A DNA stretch of 64,000 nucleotides from Chitinophagales bacterium (GCA_016786765.1 JAEUUZ010000059.1:62001-126000), one strand, 5' to 3'. Counted from the stretch's first letter, positions 54,791 through 63,273 are shown. Notes: generated by a model not told the origin, from the letters alone. A program made the numbers and translations.

Positions 54791-55956
54791 TAAAAAATTA
54801 TTGGATTCGTTAATCTTTGTCCGAGTGCCAGTTTTATTTGACAGATGCTTCCCCACATAGTAGCAGGAGTGTTTTTGCTGTCTTGCATTTTTTCTTCTAA
54901 CTCTTCAATGAAGTGAAGCATCATTTGTTTTGTGCTTTCGAAATCGCGTGTTTCCATCATGATTTTAGCCGATAAGCCTTTTCTGATTTTCACATTTTTG
55001 CGAAACACTTCCGGGTTGTCATAGAGTTCAACAAGCGTAGCAATGGCCATCAATTGCGGAATAGCGCAGAAACGGAAAATTTGCATGTTCTGCAATTGAC
55101 TCAAATAGTTGATACAATCGGGTAAATGGCGAATCGCATCTTCAATCATACAGTTCAAGCCTTTTAATGAAGTGCTGCTTTCGGGCATAGATTTGAAAAG
55201 CGATAACGCTGGATGATGTTTATCCCAAATTTCGTTGGGCCAGAAAATGCGGTTAACTTCAAAATCTTCCAGAAAATCGCGGGTGATATTAGTTTTCTGC
55301 AGAAACAAGCCCATAGAATTAGCGATGGTCATTTCTGAAGCCAATCCTTCTGCTTCAAAACCAGATGCGGAAAACAACTGACTTAAACCTTGTCCCACCA
55401 AACCTGCTACATAATGACAATAAATATCGTAGTCCTGAATGGTTGTAATTTTGTAAGAACCCGAATCGGCCATGCCATTCCCCATGCGGAAGCAGATATC
55501 GGAAATCACTTCCTTATATTCAGGTTTCAATTGAATGAATGAGCGCGTTACCTTATCGAAATGTTGTAACAACAAACGATAATCTTCCGTATCGCCAATG
55601 CCCGTCAATGTGAAATCAGATAAGTAACACGATTTGTAAAAATTGCGGAGTAAACGTTCTTTTTCCGTTTCGTCTAGTTTCATATCGTCTTCTACGGTAT
55701 CGAGTCCGCGCAGCACCAAATAGAAAATGCCTACCGCTTCCTTTAATTCTTGCGGTAATTGTTGAATCACAATGGCGAACGAACGCGATACCTTTGTGAG
55801 GGCATCAAAACAGAACGCCATATCAGATCGGGTAAGCGCAGCTTCTGCCAAATTGATTTCACCCTGTTTGGGTTTTTCGCTGATGGAAAATTTAAGTAAC
55901 GCCTTCAACTCAGAAGGGTGCGAAGCCGATTTTATTAAGTTTTTTAATGTGCTCAT
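54790..55956 (-). CDS. Squalene synthase (farnesyl-diphosphate farnesyltransferase, eukaryotic type)
   Basis: 388 residues. It joins two FPP and reduces the product to squalene. Diagnostic motifs: VSRSFAIVIQQLP (56-68), first Asp-rich motif DTVEDD (86-91), GMADSGS (161-167), DYDIYCHYVAGLVG (175-188), and KTNITRDFLEDF with second motif DFLED (227-231). These resemble ERG9-type enzymes rather than the three-enzyme HpnCDE route of most hopanoid bacteria. It has no evident C-terminal membrane helix, unlike most eukaryotic forms. First gene of the minus-strand unit; a TAGGTTTG box lies 20 bp upstream. Confidence 0.93.
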   Translation of the reverse strand: MSTLKNLIKSASHPSELKALLKFSISEKPKQGEINLAEAALTRSDMAFCFDALTKVSRSFAIVIQQLPQELKEAVGIFYLVLRGLDTVEDDMKLDETEKERLLRNFYKSCYLSDFTLTGIGDTEDYRLLLQHFDKVTRSFIQLKPEYKEVISDICFRMGNGMADSGSYKITTIQDYDIYCHYVAGLVGQGLSQLFSASGFEAEGLASEMTIANSMGLFLQKTNITRDFLEDFEVNRIFWPNEIWDKHHPALSLFKSMPESSTSLKGLNCMIEDAIRHLPDCINYLSQLQNMQIFRFCAIPQLMAIATLVELYDNPEVFRKNVKIRKGLSAKIMMETRDFESTKQMMLHFIEELEEKMQDSKNTPATMWGSICQIKLALGQRLTNPIIF

Positions 55957-55975
55957 ACGTTGTGTTTTAGTGATG

Positions 55976-55983
55976 CAAACCTA
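55976..55983 (-). promoter_or_regulatory. -7 box (TAGGTTTG) for the squalene synthase operon
   Basis: On the minus strand TAGGTTTG fits TAnnTTTG and ends 19 bp before the squalene synthase ATG (20 bp if the box edge is counted). No TTG is placed at the usual -33 distance. Confidence 0.45.
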
Positions 55984-56309
55984 GGCTAGGGGTAGCCCTT
56001 TGGCGTATGTATCGAGCAGCAGACGTATGCTTTTCCCATTTTTGTTTAAACGAACACTCAAAAAACTGAATATCAGTCTATTGTAAGTTTATTTTTGGCG
56101 GTCGAATGGAGCGATTTTGCGTATTCGAACGAAATGGGGCAGAAAATGACTATTTATAAAGCATTGATAATCATTTATGTGTAAATTTGACAAACGAAGC
56201 CTTTAACGAGGTAGTTTTGGGGCGTGTATTTGGTTTATCCGAACTTAAAACGGTTCAAAAAATCGAAACCTTAAGCTTTATGCGTAAATTCGCCTCGGAA
56301 AATAAATAC
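55984..56309. other. Intergenic region between the divergent sterol and mevalonate transcription units
   Basis: This gap of about 325 bp separates the divergent squalene synthase and IPP isomerase genes. It contains the upstream open frame of the isomerase, whose residues are not family-like, and no clear promoter for the isomerase. It is the natural place for shared regulation of both halves of the pathway; no clear palindrome was seen. Confidence 0.4.
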
Positions 56310-57323
56310 ATGAATTTAGACCCAACAGCCGAACAGCGGAAAAAAGATCACATTGATTTAGCGTTTCAATCGCAGATTCAAACGAACGAATTGGACCAAC
56401 GTTTTTACTACGAGCCGATGTTATCTGCGCATCCTTCTCAACCGCTTCAATCTTTTTCTTTTTTAGGAAAAACGATGAATGCCCCGATTTGGATTTCTTC
56501 TATGACGGGGGGAACCGGTCCGGCACGACATATCAACCAAAACCTCGGCCGGGTTTGCGGTGAATTTGGTTTAGGTATGGGCTTGGGTTCAACACGTGCA
56601 TTATTGGATAGCGATCAGTTTTTTGCCGATTTCGATTTACGTCAGTTGATTGGCAACGAACATCCTTTCTTTATTAATTTGGGTATTGCACAAGTCGAGA
56701 AATTATTAGCCACCGGAAGTTTTGAAAAAGCAATTGCGCTTACCGATAAGTTACAAGCTGATGGTATGTTCATTCATGTAAACCCGATGCAAGAATGGTT
56801 GCAACCTGAGGGGGATCATATTAGTCGTCCGCCTTTAGAAACCATTGCTGAAGTTTTGAGTTTGTATTCAAAGCCGGTGATCGTAAAAGAAGTGGGGCAG
56901 GGTTTCGGACCGGAAAGTATAAAAGCACTATTGCAAATGCCTTTAGTAGCCATTGATTTTGCAGCTGCAGGCGGAACCAATTTTGCGAAAATTGAATTGC
57001 TACGTTCCGATATGCAGAAGCAACAGATTTTTGATGCGTTTGCGAAAGTGGGGCATTCTGCAGCAGAAATGGTAGAATTTACGAATGCTGCAATAGCTGA
57101 ATTAGGCGATAAAGTAAAAGTGAAGGAGTTGATTATCTCGGGTGGAGTGAAAAACTACCTCGATGGCTATTATCTGATAAACAAATCGAAGCTTCCTGCT
57201 GTTTATGGTCAGGGAAGTGCGTTGTTGCAATATGCAGGTGAATCGTACGAAAGTTTAAAAGCCTACGTTGAAAGTCAAATAAAAGGATTAACTTTTGCCA
57301 ATGCTTTTTTGCGAATAAAGTGA
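56310..57323 (+). CDS. fni: Type 2 isopentenyl-diphosphate delta-isomerase (FMN-dependent)
   Basis: 337 residues from MNLDPTAEQRKKDHIDLAF. It interconverts IPP and DMAPP. The TIM-barrel family motifs are present: RKKDHI at the start, ISSMTGGTGPARHINQNLG, GMGLGSTRALL, HVNPMQEWLQPEGD, KEVGQGFG and AAGGTNFAKIE. The frame is open 41 codons further upstream to 56187, but the shorter start gives the normal length for the family. It heads the plus-strand side of the locus, divergent from squalene synthase and followed by HMG-CoA reductase 100 bp away. Confidence 0.93.
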   Translation: MNLDPTAEQRKKDHIDLAFQSQIQTNELDQRFYYEPMLSAHPSQPLQSFSFLGKTMNAPIWISSMTGGTGPARHINQNLGRVCGEFGLGMGLGSTRALLDSDQFFADFDLRQLIGNEHPFFINLGIAQVEKLLATGSFEKAIALTDKLQADGMFIHVNPMQEWLQPEGDHISRPPLETIAEVLSLYSKPVIVKEVGQGFGPESIKALLQMPLVAIDFAAAGGTNFAKIELLRSDMQKQQIFDAFAKVGHSAAEMVEFTNAAIAELGDKVKVKELIISGGVKNYLDGYYLINKSKLPAVYGQGSALLQYAGESYESLKAYVESQIKGLTFANAFLRIK

Positions 57324-57324
57324 T

Positions 57325-57365
57325 CAGTTAGCTTCTAGAGGCTAGCTTCTAGTAGCTAGGGGCTT
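57325..57365. repeat. AGCTA-rich element, locus 3 (single arm)
   Basis: Read on the minus strand it contains AGCCCCTAGCTACTAGAAGC, which matches the left arm of locus 1 (17041-17063) with one change in 23. It lies between the IPP isomerase and HMG-CoA reductase genes. Confidence 0.55.
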
Positions 57366-57384
57366 AATTAATTGTTTTAATTCA

Positions 57385-57392
57385 TAATTTTG
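57385..57392 (+). promoter_or_regulatory. -7 box (TAATTTTG) upstream of HMG-CoA reductase
   Basis: TAATTTTG fits TAnnTTTG and ends 31 bp before the ATG at 57424. A TTG at 57372-57374 is only 10 bp away and too close for a -33 box. It suggests a separate promoter for the mevalonate genes after the AGCTA element. Confidence 0.4.
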
Positions 57393-57423
57393 CAACAACT
57401 CGAACGAATTTAGTTTAAGGAAT

Positions 57424-58752
57424 ATGAGTAAAGAAATACAAGGTTTTTCGAAGATGTCCAAAAAGGAGAAGATCCAATGGATGGCGAAGAATTTCCTTTA
57501 TGCGAATCCGATTGATGTGATGAAAGAGTTTGCCGGTTTCTGGCACGACAACATCGAAGCACAAAAGCTTTTAGACGGATTCAGCGAAAATACATTAACG
57601 AACTTTCCGGTACCTTTCGGTATCGCACCAAACTTCATGATCAATGGCGAGATTTATGCTGTGCCGATGGTGATTGAAGAAAGCTCGGTGGTGGCTGCTG
57701 CTTCGAATGCCGCTAAGTTTTGGTTAAGTCGTGGTGGTTTTAAGGCAAAAGTGATTTCGTCTACAAAGGTCGGACAAGTGCATTTTCAATTTGATGGCGA
57801 TAAAGAAAAATTGTTTTTCCTTTTCAATACAGAAATAAAAGCAAAGTTACTCCAAGCGGTAAAACCCATTACAGCAAATATGGAGAAAAGGGGAGGGGGG
57901 GTGAAAGACTTGGAATTGATTGATTTCACATCTATAGAACCCGATTACTATCAAATTCGTTGCTATTTTGAAACAGTAGATTCTATGGGGGCGAATTTTA
58001 TCAATTCATGCTTGGAGGAATTCGGAAAGTCTTTGGTAGATATTATTTCGAATGATGCTCGTTTCAATTTGGAAGAGCAAAGCATAGAAGTAATTATGTG
58101 TATTCTTTCGAATTACACTCCGGAATGTGTGGTGAAAGCGGAAGTAGAATGTAATGTAGATGAACTCGGTTCTTTCGATGATGGAAAGATGAAAGCCCGC
58201 GAATTTGCGGCTCGTTTTGCAAAGGCTGTTCGCATTGCGCAAATCGATCCGTATCGCGCCACAACACATAACAAAGGAATTATGAATGGCATTGATGCCG
58301 TAGTGTTGGCTACAGGTAACGATTTCAGGGCCATTGAGGCTTGTGCACATACTTATGCAGCGCGCGATGGACAGTATAGAAGTCTATCGGAATGCACCAT
58401 TGAAAACAATATTTTCAATTTCAGTTTAACCATTCCATTAGCCGTTGGAACAGTAGGAGGATTAACTTCTTTGCATCCATTAGCGAAGCGTTCGCTAGAA
58501 GTATTAGGCAATCCATCCGCCCATCGCTTAATGGAAATTATTGCAACAGTTGGTTTGGCGCAAAACTTTGCTGCCGTGAAATCGTTGACTACAGTTGGTA
58601 TTCAGAAAGGACATATGAAAATGCACCTCACCAATATTTTGGCATCGTTCCAAGCAACGGATGCAGAAATGGAAAAAGCACGTCAGTATTTTGAAGACAA
58701 AACCGTTTCCGTTTCCGGTGTTCGTGAATATCTGTTAGACATCCGAAAATGA
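57424..58752 (+). CDS. Hydroxymethylglutaryl-CoA reductase (class II type)
   Basis: 442 residues. It reduces HMG-CoA to mevalonate, the committed step of the pathway. Visible landmarks: VIEESSVVAAASNAAKFW (about 83-100) with the conserved Glu, DSMGANFINSC (186-196), HNKGIMNGIDAVVLATGND (282-300) holding the catalytic Lys284 and Asp300, and GHMKMHL with His397. The length and absence of membrane segments match bacterial class II enzymes. The last four bases overlap the following GHMP kinase gene (ATGA). Confidence 0.94.
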   Translation: MSKEIQGFSKMSKKEKIQWMAKNFLYANPIDVMKEFAGFWHDNIEAQKLLDGFSENTLTNFPVPFGIAPNFMINGEIYAVPMVIEESSVVAAASNAAKFWLSRGGFKAKVISSTKVGQVHFQFDGDKEKLFFLFNTEIKAKLLQAVKPITANMEKRGGGVKDLELIDFTSIEPDYYQIRCYFETVDSMGANFINSCLEEFGKSLVDIISNDARFNLEEQSIEVIMCILSNYTPECVVKAEVECNVDELGSFDDGKMKAREFAARFAKAVRIAQIDPYRATTHNKGIMNGIDAVVLATGNDFRAIEACAHTYAARDGQYRSLSECTIENNIFNFSLTIPLAVGTVGGLTSLHPLAKRSLEVLGNPSAHRLMEIIATVGLAQNFAAVKSLTTVGIQKGHMKMHLTNILASFQATDAEMEKARQYFEDKTVSVSGVREYLLDIRK

Positions 58753-59675
58753 GTGCTGCCACTTTTTATGCTTCAGGTAAATTACTGCTCTCTTCCGAAT
58801 ACTTTATTCTCGATGGTGCGCAAGGACTTGCGATTCCTTCGGTCTACGGACAACGAATGGAAGCAACCAACTTGCAAACACACTCAAATAAACTGTCTTG
58901 GAAAGCATTTACATCCACTAAAACCCTGTGGTTGGATTTAGTTTTTGATAAGCGAACATTGCAAACAACTACCGATAGCAAAGAAGCCAAAATGCTCTCG
59001 TTAATACTCCAAAAAATTCGCGAACAACAACCCGATTTCTTGCTGAATGATAACGATATTGAAGTGGCTACATACCTTGAATTTCCTAATGCTTGGGGTT
59101 TAGGTTCCAGCTCTACGTTGTTGGCTTGTTTGGCGCAGTGGATCAACATCGATTGGTATACACTCTTAAAAGAAACGATTGGCGGTTCCGGTTATGATGT
59201 AGCTTGTGGATTAGCGAAAACGCCTGTTCTATATAGTATTGAAGCCGGTCGGCCGGTTGTGAAGTCTGTTGTTTTTCAACCCGAATTTTCGGAACAACTC
59301 TATTTTGCTTATTTGGGAAAGAAGCAGTTATCGTCACAAGGTATTCAGCATTATAAAGACAAAGCACAAGATAAAGCCGCAATTGCACTACAATTGTCAG
59401 CCATCACCACAGCAATGCTCAACTGCAATGAGTTGAATGCTTTTGAAACATTGTTAGAAGAGCACGAGTACATTATCAGTAATGCGTTGGGAATGGAACG
59501 TGTGCAGCAAAGTATTTTCCCTGATTATTGGGGAAAAGTGAAATCGTTAGGTGCATGGGGTGGCGATTTTGTTTTATTAACGAATAACAGAACGGAAAAA
59601 GAACTACGCGATTATTTACAACAAAAAAATATTGATGTTGTTTTTAGCTTTAGCGAATTAATATTGAAATCATAA
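58749..59675 (+). CDS. GYDIA-type GHMP kinase (candidate phosphomevalonate kinase)
   Basis: 308 residues. The GHMP kinase motifs are FYASGKLLLSSEYFILDG, PNAWGLGSSSTLLACLAQW (ATP loop), GGSGYDVACG (the GYDIA position), and GAWGGDFVLL near the C-terminus. Among Bacteroidota this subfamily regularly accompanies mevalonate genes. A distinct mevalonate kinase and a diphosphomevalonate decarboxylase are encoded downstream, so the missing step it would fill is phosphomevalonate phosphorylation. It starts within the HMG-CoA reductase stop region (4-bp overlap), implying translational coupling. Confidence 0.85.
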   Translation: MSAATFYASGKLLLSSEYFILDGAQGLAIPSVYGQRMEATNLQTHSNKLSWKAFTSTKTLWLDLVFDKRTLQTTTDSKEAKMLSLILQKIREQQPDFLLNDNDIEVATYLEFPNAWGLGSSSTLLACLAQWINIDWYTLLKETIGGSGYDVACGLAKTPVLYSIEAGRPVVKSVVFQPEFSEQLYFAYLGKKQLSSQGIQHYKDKAQDKAAIALQLSAITTAMLNCNELNAFETLLEEHEYIISNALGMERVQQSIFPDYWGKVKSLGAWGGDFVLLTNNRTEKELRDYLQQKNIDVVFSFSELILKS

Positions 59676-59677
59676 AT

Positions 59678-60727
59678 ATGAACACGATAAAAAAAGTAAC
59701 CTGGCAGAGTCCTTCAAACATTGCGCTCATCAAGTATTGGGGCAAACACGGCAATCAGTTGCCGAACAATCCTTCCATTAGTTTTACCTTGGAAGAGTGT
59801 TATTCTGAAACTACTTTGGCGATTGAGCCGAAGATAGGTTCGAGCAATGAAATTGAATTGCGTTTCTATTTCGATAAGAAAGAGAACTTAGCGTTTCGTT
59901 TGAAGATCTTGCAATTCTTCGAATCCATCCACAAAGAGTTTTCGTTTTTACGCGATTACTCGATTGTGATTCACTCGATGAATTCGTTTCCGCATTCATC
60001 AGGTATCGCTTCTTCTGCATCATCCATGAGTGCATTGGCGTTGTGTTTGTGTTCTATGGACGATATGCTGAACAAGCGCAAAACGCCTAAAGACGACTTC
60101 TTCGCTCGTGCATCACACTTTGCACGCTTAGGTTCAGGTAGTGCTTGTCGCTCAGTATATCCGGTAATGGCATCGTGGGGCAAAAACAAACACATCAAAA
60201 ATTCATCCGATAAATTTGCTACTGATTGCAGCGATTGGATTCATCCAATTTTCAAAACATTTCAGAATTCGATTCTGATTGCTTCTGCATCCGAGAAAAA
60301 AGTATCGAGCCGTGTGGGGCATTCATTAATGGAAACCAATCCGTTTGCTACCGCACGTTACAAGCAAGCCAACGATAATTTGAATACACTGATCAAAGCC
60401 TTAATGACAGGCGATCTAGATACCTTCGGAGAAATTGTTGAAACAGAAGCGCTTACGTTGCACGCTTTGATGATGTGCTCTACGCCTTCATTTACTTTGA
60501 TGACACCGAACACATTGGCGATGATTGAAGCCATTCGCGACTTCCGTGAAAGCTCTCAGATTCCGGTGTACTTTACTTTAGATGCCGGTCCGAATATTCA
60601 CTTGTTGTATCCAAATAAATTCAAAAGCAAAGTGCATGAATTTATTGATCTTGAGTTGAAACAATTCTGCGAGAACGGTCGCATTATTTTTGATGCCGTG
60701 GGCAAAGGTCCGAAATTAATTAAGTAA
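59678..60727 (+). CDS. mvaD: Diphosphomevalonate decarboxylase
   Basis: 349 residues. ATP-dependent decarboxylation of mevalonate diphosphate to IPP. Motifs: WQSPSNIALIKYWGKHGNQL at the N-terminus, HSSGIASSASSMSALAL (ATP loop), GSGSACRSVYPVMASWG, and TLDAGPNIHLLY near the end, which match the GHMP decarboxylase. It lies 2 bp after the previous GHMP kinase, within the same operon. Confidence 0.94.
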   Translation: MNTIKKVTWQSPSNIALIKYWGKHGNQLPNNPSISFTLEECYSETTLAIEPKIGSSNEIELRFYFDKKENLAFRLKILQFFESIHKEFSFLRDYSIVIHSMNSFPHSSGIASSASSMSALALCLCSMDDMLNKRKTPKDDFFARASHFARLGSGSACRSVYPVMASWGKNKHIKNSSDKFATDCSDWIHPIFKTFQNSILIASASEKKVSSRVGHSLMETNPFATARYKQANDNLNTLIKALMTGDLDTFGEIVETEALTLHALMMCSTPSFTLMTPNTLAMIEAIRDFRESSQIPVYFTLDAGPNIHLLYPNKFKSKVHEFIDLELKQFCENGRIIFDAVGKGPKLIK

Positions 60728-60750
60728 CAACAACGCACAATTCAGGGTTT

Positions 60751-61668
60751 ATGCAACGTAAGGCAATAGCATTTCAAACATTTCCATCCAAAGTACTTTT
60801 GTTCGGTGAACACATCATTAACAAAGGCGCACAGGGCTTGGCTATTCCTTCTCGCTTGTATAGCGGTAAACTCACCTATTCGAAAACTGATTCGGAGGAA
60901 GACAAAAATTCCAATCATTCGTTGGCCCATTTAGCAAAGTATATTATTGAACATCCTGAATTAGAAAAACATATTGCCATCAACGATTTTCTTACCGCCA
61001 TTGAACGCGGTTTAGTTTTCGATTCTAATATCCCACAAGGTTATGGCATGGGCAGTTCAGGGGCGCTGGTCGCTGCTGTGCTTTCTGCATACGGACATGC
61101 TGCAATATTGGATAGTGATATTCAATCCATCAAAAACTTTCTGGCGGCCATGGAAAGTTGCTTTCATGGACGAAGTTCAGGGCTCGATCCTATTGTAGCT
61201 TATTTACAGAAACCTTTGCTGGTGTCTATGAAAGATACACAAGTCGCCTTGTTCAAAAAAAGTCCTGCTCCGGTGTTTGATGTAAGTTTGTTTGATACCG
61301 GTGTGCCGCGCAAAACAGCCGATTGGGTGCGTTTGTTTATGGAACGCACACAACAGCATGCTTTTGGCGAAATCGTTGAAAAATCAATGCTTCCGGCCAA
61401 TCAAATGTGTATTGATGCGATGTTGAATTTGAAATATGTTCCGTTCTGGAAATCGCTGAAATTGATTTCGCAATTGCAGTTCGATTATATGCAAGACTTT
61501 ATACCAAAAGCATTTCACGGTGTATGGAAAAACGGCTTGCTCAATAATGAATATTACCTCAAAATCTGTGGTGCCGGTGGAGGTGGCTTTATTCTATGTT
61601 TTTCAAAAGCGAATACCGACTTATCCAACTTCCGCTTTGCAGAAAGACATGAAGTGATGAAATTCTAG
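60751..61668 (+). CDS. mvk: Mevalonate kinase
   Basis: 305 residues. It phosphorylates mevalonate. The N-terminal FPSKVLLFGEHIINKGAQGL, the ATP loop NIPQGYGMGSSGALVAAV, HGRSSGLDPIVAYL with the conserved catalytic Asp, and the C-terminal KICGAGGGGFILCF match the mevalonate kinase branch of GHMP kinases. It is the last gene of the operon, 23 bp after mvaD, and converges with the T9SS lipoprotein gene 5 bp away. Confidence 0.9.
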   Translation: MQRKAIAFQTFPSKVLLFGEHIINKGAQGLAIPSRLYSGKLTYSKTDSEEDKNSNHSLAHLAKYIIEHPELEKHIAINDFLTAIERGLVFDSNIPQGYGMGSSGALVAAVLSAYGHAAILDSDIQSIKNFLAAMESCFHGRSSGLDPIVAYLQKPLLVSMKDTQVALFKKSPAPVFDVSLFDTGVPRKTADWVRLFMERTQQHAFGEIVEKSMLPANQMCIDAMLNLKYVPFWKSLKLISQLQFDYMQDFIPKAFHGVWKNGLLNNEYYLKICGAGGGGFILCFSKANTDLSNFRFAERHEVMKF

Positions 61669-61673
61669 TACTA

Positions 61674-62252
61674 TTAACGCGCTACAACGATTTTCTTTTC
61701 GATTGTTCTTCCTTCAATGGTAAAGACTATAACGTAAGCTCCGTTCGGCAAGCTAGATACGGGTATTGTTTGGTTGCCCAATAAATCTTTTTGGGTGAAC
61801 TGCTCCCGACCCAACAAATCATACACTGCAATATTGTATGTAGAACAAGTGTAATTGCAAACAATTTTGATTGTATCCTTTACAATCTGTGGAACGAAAA
61901 TAGATGCAATGGCATTGTCTGCTCTAAATTGTATTGTTTTACTTGTATACAAACCATACGTTATTTTGTAGTAATACAGCGTATTGTAGTCACTTTTAGT
62001 GTCTCTAAAGGTAACTGTCCTGTTGTTACTGTCGGACAAGTTTACTTCACCAACAAAACCGAAAAATTTATTGTCGGTGCTCCTGTATACAAAAGCCCTT
62101 TCGGTTTTTTCACCTACATTAAATTTTAAATGCAAATCAATTTCGTTATCAAATTGTGAAATACAATCGAAATCAATAGAGGTCTGCTCTTGTTTTTTAC
62201 ATGAGGTAAATAGTACAATTAGACCTACAAAAATAAGATGAATACTTTTCAT
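61674..62252 (-). CDS. Lipoprotein with T9SS-like C-terminal sorting domain
   Basis: 192 residues from MKSIHLIFVGLIVLFTSC. The lipobox LFTSC precedes KKQEQ, so a lipoprotein signal is clear. The C-terminal ~75 residues (YNIAVYDLLGREQFTQKDLL...LPNGAYVIVFTIEGRTIEKKIVVAR) look like a T9SS type A sorting domain. Having both signals on one protein is unusual. The middle region is unrecognised. The frame is open upstream to 62315, but the family-like start is at 62252. Confidence 0.78.
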   Translation of the reverse strand: MKSIHLIFVGLIVLFTSCKKQEQTSIDFDCISQFDNEIDLHLKFNVGEKTERAFVYRSTDNKFFGFVGEVNLSDSNNRTVTFRDTKSDYNTLYYYKITYGLYTSKTIQFRADNAIASIFVPQIVKDTIKIVCNYTCSTYNIAVYDLLGREQFTQKDLLGNQTIPVSSLPNGAYVIVFTIEGRTIEKKIVVAR

Positions 62253-62284
62253 TTTGGGTTTTAAAAGTTGGCGGGCGAATGCAA

Positions 62285-62761
62285 TTATTTCTGCAAGAAA
62301 GCAGAGTACATCCACACTAATTTTTCTTGTGCACGGATATAATCGCTCATTAAGGCATTTGTTCCTTCATCGCCTGCATCACCCGATAACGTTAGCAATT
62401 CGCGTTGCAATGCAATAACAATTTTGAAGGAATGTAATATATCTTCCACCGCTTTCTTTCCATCGGTTACTTTACCGGCTTCAGTGATTTTGGCTACTTT
62501 CTTATAATCGGAATATTTGTGATTTGGGGAATGCCCAAGGGTGAGAATACGCTCCGCTACTTCATCTATCTTCAACACTAAATCGTTGTAGAGCTCTTCA
62601 AATTTCAAATGCAGTTCAAAGAATTTTTCACCTTTAATATTCCAGTGATACCCACGTGTATTCTGATAAAAAAGGGAATAGTTGGCTAACAACACATTCA
62701 ATTTTTCTGCTAATTTTTTGGATTTAGCACTGTCTAATCCGATGGCGTTAAGGTTTTTCAT
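62285..62761 (-). CDS. dps: Dps-family ferritin-like protein
   Basis: 158 residues from MKNLNAIGLDSAKSKKLAEKL. The Dps core is intact: NTRGYHWNIKGEKFFELHLKFEELYNDLVLKIDEVAERI with the inter-subunit ferroxidase His, His, Asp and Glu residues. It stores and oxidises Fe2+, and most Dps proteins protect DNA. The basic N-terminal DNA-binding tail is short. It is separate from the metal gene cluster at 40.6-43.4 kb. Confidence 0.93.
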   Translation of the reverse strand: MKNLNAIGLDSAKSKKLAEKLNVLLANYSLFYQNTRGYHWNIKGEKFFELHLKFEELYNDLVLKIDEVAERILTLGHSPNHKYSDYKKVAKITEAGKVTDGKKAVEDILHSFKIVIALQRELLTLSGDAGDEGTNALMSDYIRAQEKLVWMYSAFLQK

Positions 62762-62771
62762 ATTAATTGTT

Positions 62772-63257
62772 TTATGGAATTTTGTTGCCAATATAGGTAC
62801 ATGTTGTAGAACCTCCCCATTTCGTATACATTGCAGAGTAAAGATATCGAACGACATTATTACTCGTATCAAAATCTATAGCTTTTGAGGGTGGACTTAT
62901 AATATCTCCTTCTAGTCTAAAACTGTTTTTATTTCCGCTTAATGGGTAAAATAAATAACCCTGACAATTAATTTTGTCACCAGATAAATTGTCTTTAACA
63001 AATTCAAAAGTTACTAATGGGCTATTGACAACAGAATCCCAATAAGAGTCTTTAAAGTTTCCTGTACTATCCATCCAAACATTGTGCTTGTAGTAATGTG
63101 TGTAGCAACTATATTTTCCAACAATAGCATCTCGAAAATCGATAGTATCTTTAGGCGTATTGTTGTTTGAATTATTGTTGTTTACAATTTCCTTCTTCTT
63201 GCATGAACTTATGATCATCAACAATGCTGTCATTAACAAAAAAATCGTTCTAATCAT
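62772..63257 (-). CDS. Lipoprotein, tandem paralogue 1
   Basis: 161 residues from MIRTIFLLMTALLMIISSC, a lipobox followed by KKKE and an Asn-rich linker. The mature region has IVGKYSCYTHYYK, VWMDSTGNFKDSYWDSV and a C-terminal FDTSNNVVRYLYSAMYTKW...CTYIGNKIP. The same pattern is in the next gene. Function unknown. It starts 16 bp downstream of that gene, so the pair is probably co-transcribed. Confidence 0.72.
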   Translation of the reverse strand: MIRTIFLLMTALLMIISSCKKKEIVNNNNSNNNTPKDTIDFRDAIVGKYSCYTHYYKHNVWMDSTGNFKDSYWDSVVNSPLVTFEFVKDNLSGDKINCQGYLFYPLSGNKNSFRLEGDIISPPSKAIDFDTSNNVVRYLYSAMYTKWGGSTTCTYIGNKIP

Positions 63258-63273
63258 TTTACTATTGTTTTCA

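Noticed and set aside
56187-56309. 41-codon extension of IPP isomerase
   Set aside because: The family begins near NLDPTAEQRKKDHI; the preceding residues are not conserved in character.
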